Shown here: piece after piece, positions 40,344 through 48,200 of the stretch | Layout: every line of letters begins with the position of its first letter | Numbering within the stretch: position 1 is the stretch's first letter | Source of the DNA: Gammaproteobacteria bacterium | Lineage (GTDB): Bacteria > Pseudomonadota > Gammaproteobacteria > SURF-13 | Direction of reading: 5' to 3' | Length of the DNA: 64,000 nucleotides | Assembly (NCBI GenBank): GCA_030680605.1 | Contig: JAUXUQ010000002.1 | Coordinates: forward strand, 186,001 to 250,000 | Program-made: the position numbers and the translations under genes | Notes under the pieces: model-generated | Told to the model about the DNA's origin: nothing | Database searches by the model: none | What the model saw: the letters and a program-made list of their open reading frames with translations, nothing else

Positions 40344-40425
40344 ACAGTAACGAGTGACGAGTAGCCATGAAAAACAAAGGTCTTTACTCGCTACTCGCCA
40401 CTAGGCTACTCGCCACTGTTTTTTT
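40344..40425 (+). repeat. guaB-guaA spacer: hairpin repeat with T7 tract
   Basis: The left arm (40344-40365, ending GACGAGTAGCC) can pair with either of two right-hand copies: ACTCGCTACTCGCCACTAG (40386-40404) or GGCTACTCGCCACTGT (40404-40419). The second is followed by seven Ts (40419-40425) that run into the guaA ATG. It has the form of an intrinsic terminator with an alternative, competing hairpin. It belongs to the same repeat family as the elements before trmJ and der. Confidence 0.6.
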
Positions 40426-42000
40426 ATGATTAACATTCACGCCGACCGCATCCTCATCCTCGACTTCGGGTCGCAATACACCCAACTTATCGCCCGCCGC
40501 GTGCGTGAGTTCGGCGTCTATTGCGAGATACACCCGTGGGACATCAGCGACGACGCGCTGCGCGCCTTTGCCCCCAGAGGCGTGATTCTCTCCGGCGGGC
40601 CGGAGTCGGTGACGCTGGCCGGTACCCCGCGCGCCCCGCAGGCGGTGTTTACCCTCGGTGTGCCGGTGCTCGGCATCTGCTACGGTATGCAGACCATGGC
40701 GGCACAGCTGGGGGGCGAGGTCGAGAGTTCCGAGCAGCGCGAGTTTGGTTACGCCGAGGTACGCGCACGCGGTCATACCGAACTGCTGCGCGATATCGAA
40801 GACCGCACCAATGCGGAAGGCCACGGCCTGCTCGATGTGTGGATGAGTCACGGCGACCGCGTGTCACGGCTGCCGGAGGGTTTCAAGGCCATGGCAAGTA
40901 CGCCGTCCGCGCCGCTCGCAGGCATGGCCGACGAGGCGCGTCATTTTTACGGCCTGCAATTCCATCCCGAGGTTACCCACACACGCCAGGGCGCGCGCAT
41001 CCTCCAGCGCTTTGCGCTGGACATCTGTGGCTGTGCCGCACTGTGGACCGCGCACAACATCATCGAAGACAGCATCGCGCAGGTGCGCCAGCAGGTAGGT
41101 GATAGCGAAGTGCTGTTGGGGTTGTCCGGCGGTGTGGATTCCTCCGTAGTGGCCGCGCTGTTGCATAAGGCCATCGGCGATCAGCTCACCTGTGTATTCG
41201 TGGACAACGGTCTGCTGCGCCTGCATGAAGGCGATCAGGTGATGGCGACCTTTGCCAAACACATGGGCATCAAGGTATTGCGGGTAGATGCCGAGGAACG
41301 TTTTCTCGCTGCGCTGAAGGGGGTGGCCGACCCGGAAGACAAGCGCAAACACATCGGCCGCCTGTTTATCGACGTGTTTGATGAAGAAGCCGCCAAGCTG
41401 CGCAACATTCAATGGCTGGCGCAGGGCACCATCTACCCCGATGTGATTGAATCGGCCGCCGCCAAATCGGGCAAGGCGCATGTCATCAAGTCACACCACA
41501 ACGTCGGCGGCCTGCCGGAAAAGATGAAGTTGCAACTGGTCGAGCCGTTGCGCGAACTGTTCAAGGACGAAGTACGTCGGCTCGGCCTGGAGCTGGGGCT
41601 GCCGTATGAAATGGTCTACCGCCACCCATTCCCCGGCCCCGGCCTCGGCGTGCGCATTCTGGGCGAGGTGCAAAAGACCTATGCCGACACCCTGCGCAAG
41701 GCGGACGCCATCCTCATGGAAGAACTGCACAGGCACGCGCTGTACGACAAGGTGAGTCAGGCCTTTGCGGTGTTCCTGCCGGTGAAATCGGTGGGCGTGA
41801 TGGGCGACGCGCGGCGCTATGACCACGTGATTGCCCTGCGCGCCGTGGAAACGGTGGATTTCATGACTGCCCACTGGGCGCACCTGCCCTATGACGTGCT
41901 CGACACCATCTCCACCCGCATCATCAACGAAGTGCCCGGCGTCAGCCGCGTGGTCTATGACATTTCCGGCAAGCCGCCCGCAACAATAGAGTGGGAGTGA
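40426..42000 (+). CDS. guaA: GMP synthase (glutamine-hydrolysing)
   Basis: 524 residues. Converts XMP to GMP using glutamine. The class I amidotransferase domain has Cys85 in 'GICYGMQ' and the His/Glu pair in 'QFHPEVTHT'. The ATP pyrophosphatase P-loop is '[13 protein letters not shown]' near residue 233. The C-terminal dimerisation domain ends 'KPPATIEWE'. The gene is complete, but its last 198 bases are repeated at 53137-53334, on the far side of an 11.3-kb insertion, so the 3' end is probably a recombined att region. Confidence 0.98.
   Translation: MINIHADRILILDFGSQYTQLIARRVREFGVYCEIHPWDISDDALRAFAPRGVILSGGPESVTLAGTPRAPQAVFTLGVPVLGICYGMQTMAAQLGGEVESSEQREFGYAEVRARGHTELLRDIEDRTNAEGHGLLDVWMSHGDRVSRLPEGFKAMASTPSAPLAGMADEARHFYGLQFHPEVTHTRQGARILQRFALDICGCAALWTAHNIIEDSIAQVRQQVGDSEVLLGLSGGVDSSVVAALLHKAIGDQLTCVFVDNGLLRLHEGDQVMATFAKHMGIKVLRVDAEERFLAALKGVADPEDKRKHIGRLFIDVFDEEAAKLRNIQWLAQGTIYPDVIESAAAKSGKAHVIKSHHNVGGLPEKMKLQLVEPLRELFKDEVRRLGLELGLPYEMVYRHPFPGPGLGVRILGEVQKTYADTLRKADAILMEELHRHALYDKVSQAFAVFLPVKSVGVMGDARRYDHVIALRAVETVDFMTAHWAHLPYDVLDTISTRIINEVPGVSRVVYDISGKPPATIEWE
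41803..42000 (+). repeat. Left copy of 198-bp direct repeat (guaA 3' end)
   Basis: Bases 41803-42000 align without gaps to 53137-53334. The final 138 bases and the first 47 are identical. Four mismatches lie at 41850, 41853, 41859 and 41862, all third codon positions and all synonymous. The match stops exactly at the last base of the TGA stop codon. Confidence 0.95.
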
Positions 42001-42247
42001 GGGGCCTCTGGCCGTGGCGGTGGATGGCTGTTCGGTCTATTTCTCTCGCTCGCAATTTCGGTGTCTTTGAATGCACAGGTCTGGCCACCGGGGACGATAC
42101 GCCACTGTTCATTTCCACCTTGACGACCGCAATTCCTGCCAAAACAGCATACAATAAATTGTGACAGAATCAGCCGATAAAGGCTGAGGGTCCGCAAGCA
42201 CGTGGGATGCGTTTTCGGCAAATACCGGTCATAAGGCCGGGGCTGCG
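42001..42247 (+). other. Leader region between guaA and the glucan synthase gene
   Basis: 247 bases at the left island edge with no supported gene. The AT-richer stretch near 42140-42165 (CAGCATACAATAAATTGTGACAG) could hold a promoter, with TACAAT as -10. No riboswitch class was recognised with confidence. Confidence 0.35.
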
Positions 42248-45200
42248 TTGACCATCCAAAGTTCGAACAAGGAGCATGTCATAGCCATCAAAGAGTTCGG
42301 ATTTTCGGCGCACACACGCAATGCGCTGCGTCACGACCGGGATACCGAGTTGCTGCGCTCGGAGCTGTTCAGTATCGAGCAACTGAAGCGTCACGCGGTC
42401 ACGCTGGCGGACCAGCATCGAGTCGATCCGCGTCCGGGGCCGGACAGGTTGTTGCCACGGCTGGCGGACAATGCGCGGGTTCTGCTGGCGGCGTATGACG
42501 TTGTCACCGCCGCCGCCACGCAGGGGCAACGGATCGTGCCGGCAGAAGCCTGGCTGCTCGACAACTTCTACCTGATCGAGCAGCAGATCAGTCTGGCGCG
42601 TCGGCATCTGCCGCGCGGGTACAGCCGCCAGTTGCCGCGACTGGCCGATGGCCCGTCGGCCGGTTTCCCGCGCATCTACGACCTGGCGCTGGAGCTGATT
42701 TCCCACATGGACGGCCGCGTCGACAGCGACAATGCCACCCAGTTCATCGCCGCCTACCAGACCGTCGAGCCCCTGAAGCTGGGCGAATTGTGGGCCTTCC
42801 CCATCATGCTGCAGCTGGCGCTGCTGGAAAACCTGCGCCGCGTCGGCGTGCGCATCGCCCAGCGGCGCGAAGAGCGCGACGCCGCCATCACCTGGGCGGA
42901 CCGCATGCTCGCCGCGGCCGAAAGCGAACCGAAACAGTTGATCCAGCTGCTGGCCGAGTTTGCCAATGCCGACGTGCCGCTGACCGCGCCGTTTGTGGAG
43001 GAGTTTTACGACCGGCTGCAGGCGCAGGGGCCCGCCATGGCCTTCGTGCAAACCTGGGTCGAGCACAAGCTGCTCGAGCAGGGGGTGACCGCAACCGAGT
43101 TGTCGGAGGCGGCTGGCCGCACGGCCGCGGCCAACCAGATCTCCATCGCCAACAGCATCGGCAGTCTGCGCTTCATCGGCGCCATGGACTGGAAGCAGTA
43201 TGTCGAGTCGCTCAGCGTCGTCGAACAGACCTTGCGCGAAGACCCGATGGAACGCTACGCCAGCCAGGATTTCGCCACCCGCGACCGCTACCGGCATGTC
43301 ATCGAAGACGTGGCGCGACGCAGCACATGCGGCGAAATGGCGGTGGCGCGCGAAGCCATTGTTCTCGCGCAGGCGGCTGCCGCGCAACAGGGCATCCATG
43401 ACCGCAGCGCGCATGTCGGCTACTACCTGATCGATCGGGGCCGCCCGCAGCTGGAGCGCGCGGTCGGCTGCCGGCTACCGTGCAAATCCCGCATAAGTCG
43501 CGCGGGGCGGCACCTCCGCCTGTTCCTCTACCTCGGCCCCATCCTGCTGCTCACGGCGCTTGCCGTTGCAATTGTGCTGTCCGCGCTGGGCGGATTCGAC
43601 GTGCATGACGAACGGCTGTGGCTTTTGGCGCTGCCGCTCCTGATCGCCGCCTCGGCGCTGGCCATGCCGCTGGTGAACCTGCTGGTCACGCTCGTCATGC
43701 CGCCGCGCGCCCTGCCGCGCATGGATTTTTCCAAAGGGATTCCGGACAGCCATCGCACCATGGTGATCGTTCCCACCCTGCTGACAAAACTACAGGACGT
43801 CGATGATCTGCTCGAAGCGATGGAGATCCGTTATCTCGGCAATCGCGATCCCAATCTGTTCTTTGCCCTGCTGACGGATTTCCGCGACGCGCCCGCGCAA
43901 ACGCTGCCGGACGACACGGCCTTGCTCGCCCACGCACGCGCCGCGGTGCAGGTGCTCAACGAAAGCTACCGCGACGACCGCCCGTGCGTCTTCTATCTGT
44001 TTCACCGGCCACGGCTTTGGAATCCCTTCGAGCGGGTATGGATGGGCTACGAACGCAAGCGCGGCAAGCTTGAGCAGTTCAATGCCCGGCTCCGGGGCGA
44101 GGCGCACACGGCCTTCTCGGATATCGTCGGCGATCCATCCATCCTTGCTTCGATCCGCTACGCCATCACCCTCGATACCGACACCCAACTGCCGCGCGAC
44201 GCGGCACGCACCCTGGTCGGCAACCTGGCGCATCCGCTCAACCGGCCGGTCTACGATGCCGCAAAGGGCCGCATTGTCGAAGGCTACGCGATCCTGCAAC
44301 CGCGTGCCTCGATCAGCCTGACCAGTGCAGGCCAGTCGCGCTTTACCAAACTGTTCGCGGGCGACGCGGGTATCGATCCCTACACGCGAGAAGTGTCGGA
44401 TGTCTACCAGGATGTGTTCGGGGAAGGCTCGTTCATTGGCAAGGGCATCTACGACGTCGATGCGTTTCGTCAGGCCGTCGACGGACGCTTTCCGGAGAAT
44501 CTCATCCTCAGCCACGATTTGCTCGAAAGCGGCTATGCGCGTTCGGCGCTGGTGACCGATGTCGATCTCATCGAAGAGCACCCGGCCAGTATCGCCATCG
44601 AGTCCAGCCGGCGCCACCGCTGGATACGCGGCGACTGGCAGTTGGCCGGGTGGCTGCTGCCGCGGGTGCCGGGGCCGCCCGGCCCGAATGGATCGAAGGG
44701 AAAGCGGCAGGCCAACCCGCTCTCGGCATTGGCGCGGTGGAAGCTTTTCGACAACCTGCGGCGCAGCCTGGTGGCGCCGGCGCTGCTTGCCTTGCTCGCA
44801 GGCGGATGGCTGCTGGGCCCGGGACCCGGGTGGTTGTGGACTCTGCTGCTGGTGGCGGTGGCATGCCTGCCTCCCCTGCTGTCCAGTATGATCGAACTTA
44901 TTCGCAAGCCTGAAGGACGCGACTGGCTGGTGCACCTGAGCCTGACCGGTAAAGCCGCGGGCCGCCCGCTCATGCTCGCCTTGCTGACCCTCGCTTTCTT
45001 GCCCTACGACACGCTGATCTGCCTGGGGGCGATCCTGCGCTCGGGGGTGCGGATGCTGTTCACGCGACGCGGCTTGTTGCTGTGGCAGTTACCGTCCTAC
45101 GCACGCCGTAACGCACGCCGGTCGCTGGCCGGTTTTCTCCGCGAGATGTGGATCGCGCCGGTTCTTGCGTTGGTGCTGGGCGTGGCGCTGGCAATGGGGG

Positions 45201-48200
45201 GGGGCCAACCGGCAGCGTGGCTTGCCGCTGCGCCCATCCTGTTGCTGTGGCTGGTGTCGCCCGTCATCGGCTGGTGGATCAGCCGGCCGCTGGTGCCCCC
45301 CGCCCCGGACCTGAGCGCCGATCAACGGGCGTTCCTGCGGACATCGGCCCGACGCACCTGGCGCTACTTCGCGGATTTCGTCAGCGCGGATGACAACTGG
45401 CTGCCGCCCGACAACTTCCAGGAATATCCGGCGCCGGCTATCGCCTCACGCACCTCGCCCACCAACATCGGCATGTCTCTGCTGGCCGACCTGGCCGCCG
45501 TCGATTTCGGCTATCTCACGGTTGGGGAATGCCTGCAGCGCCTCGACAACACACTGGCCTCGATGGAAAAGCTGGAATGCTACCGCGGCCACCTTTACAA
45601 CTGGTACGACACCCGCACGCTGCAACCGCTGCATCCGCAATACGTCTCGTCGGTGGACAGCGGCAACCTGGCTGGCTGTCTCCTCACCCTGCAGGCGGGA
45701 CTGGCCGAAATGAAGCATCAGCCGGTGTTGTCAGCCAACGCGCTCCAGGGACTGCAGGATACCCTGCAGGTGCTGGCCGAACAGTTGCCTGCCTCATCCG
45801 CCCCCGAACTGGCGAAAAAAATCGTCCTGCTGCAGGACACCCTGCGTGCACTCACGCTGGAGGGCCCGCCGCAGACGCTGGCCGCCGCCAGCGCGCTGAA
45901 CGAGATTCACCGCACCGGCGGAGAGCTGGCTGCATGGCTGCCGGCGGATATCGATGGCGAACTGGTTTACTGGGCGCGGGCATTCGACCGGCAATTCCGT
46001 GCGCTTCGCGATGAACTTGGATTTCTGGTGGCCGCGCCGTGGCAGGGCAGCGCCATCCCGACACGGATGGAACTGGCTGGCACAGGTGCAGTCGGCACGG
46101 GTGCGCGGACGCAACTCGACCTCATCGATGATCTGATCACTCGTTGCCGCGCACTGGCCATGATGGATTTTGAATTTCTCTATGACACCGCGTGCGGCCT
46201 GCTGGCCATCGGCTACGACGTGGGCGAACGGCGCCGTGATCCAACCTGCTACGACCTGCTGGCATCGGAAGCGCGTCTGGCCAGTTTTCTGCTCATCGCG
46301 CAGGGACAGGTGCCGCAGAAGCACTGGTTCTCGCTCGGCCGCTTGCTGACCAGTCATGGCGGCGACGTGAGTCTGATTTCGTGGAGTGGCTCGATGTTCG
46401 AGTACCTGATGCCGCAGCTGATCATGCCGAGCTACGCGAACACCCTGCTGGAGCAGACTTGCAAGGCCGCGGTGTCGCGCCAGATCGAATACGGCCGGCA
46501 GCGCGAAGTGCCGTGGGGGATTTCCGAGTCCTGCTACAACGCCACCGACGTCAACCAGGTCTATCAATACCGGGCCTTCGGGGTGCCTGGGCTCGGCTTC
46601 AAGCGCGGTCTGGGCGACGACCTGGTCATCGCGCCCTACGCCAGTGCACTGGCCCTGACGGTGATGCCGCGGGAAGCGTGCCGCAACCTGCAGACGCTGG
46701 CCGATCAAGGATTCCTCGGCGCCTACGGCTTCTACGAAGCAGTCGATTACACGCCCACGCGGGTGCCACGCGGCAAGCCATACGCCATCGTGCGCACGTT
46801 CATGGCGCACCATCAGGGCATGAGCCTCCTGGCCTTTGCGCATGTCCTGCTCGACCAGCCGATGCAGCGCCGCTTCATGTCCGACCCGTTCGCGCGGGCG
46901 ACCGAATTGCTGCTGCAGGAGCGAGTGCCGAAGAAGGGCGCCACCCTGCATCCACACGCGGCCGAAGTCAGCGCCGCCGCCCGCCCCCCCAGCGCGGACA
47001 TCGGTTCGATCATGCGCGTGTTTACCGACCCGAACACGCCGATCCCTGAAGTTCACCTGCTGTCGAACGGCCGCTACCATGTCATGGCGACCCATGCCGG
47101 CGGCAGTTACAGCCGCTGGCGCGACCTCGCCGTCACCCGCTGGCGCGAGGATGCCACCGCCGATGGCTGGGGCACCTTCATTTATCTGCGCGACCGCGCC
47201 AACGGAAAGTATTGGTCGGCTGCGCATTTACCGACCCTGCGCCGTGCCGATCACTACGAAGCGATCTTCGTGCAGGCGCGCGCGGAATACCGGCGGCGCG
47301 ATCACGCGATCGAAGCGCACACCGAGATCAGCGTGTCCCCCGAGGACGACGTCGAGATCCGCCGGGTCACGCTCACCAACCAGTCGTCCCGCACCCGTCA
47401 CATCGAGGTGACGAGCTATGCGGAAGTCGTGCTGGCGCCGTTGAATGCCGACCTGGCGCACCGCTCGTTCAGCAATCTGTTCGTGCAGACCGAAATCCTG
47501 CCCGGGCAGCAGGCGATCCTCTGCACCCGGCGTCCACGCACGCCGGGCGAGCAGGTGCCGTGGATGTTCCACCTGCTGGCCGCCCCGGGCGCCACGACGG
47601 ACGAACCGTCCTTCGAGACCGACCGCGCCCGCTTCATCGGACGCGGCCGCACCGCAGCCAACCCGCTGGTGCTCGACAGCGGCGACAGCCCGTCGGCATT
47701 GTCGAACACTGCGGGGTCGGTGCTCGATCCCATCGTTGCGATCCGCCGCACCCTGACCCTGTCGCCCGACGAATCGGCGAGCGTGCAGATCATCTCCGGG
47801 GTCGCGGACACGCGCGAGGCCGCACTGGCCCTGCTGGAGAAATACTGCGACCGCCACTTCGTCGAGCGCGCGTTCGAGATGGCCTGGTTCCAGAGCCAGG
47901 AGGTGCTGCGCCACCTCAACGCCACCGAAGCCGATGCGCAGCTCTATGGCCGCCTGGCCAACTCCGTGATCTACGGCAATGCCCTGCGCCGCGCCGCGCC
48001 CAGCGTCATTGCCCGCAACCAGCTGGGGCAGTCCGGGCTGTGGCGCTTCGGCATCTCGGGCGATCTGCCGATCGTCAAGCTGCGCATCGGCAACCTCAAC
48101 CGCATCGACCTGGTCAAACAGGTGCTGCAAGCGCATGCCTACTGGCGCATGAAGGGCCTGGCCGCCGACCTGGTGATCGTGAACGAGGATTTCTCGGGCT

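Noticed and set aside
40344-40425. The guaB-guaA hairpin as a simple transcription terminator
   Set aside because: guaA needs read-through or its own promoter, and no promoter is visible after the T tract, so conditional termination is more plausible.
42180-42247. Riboswitch upstream of the glucan synthase gene
   Set aside because: The sequence has some pairing potential but matches no known riboswitch core well enough to claim.
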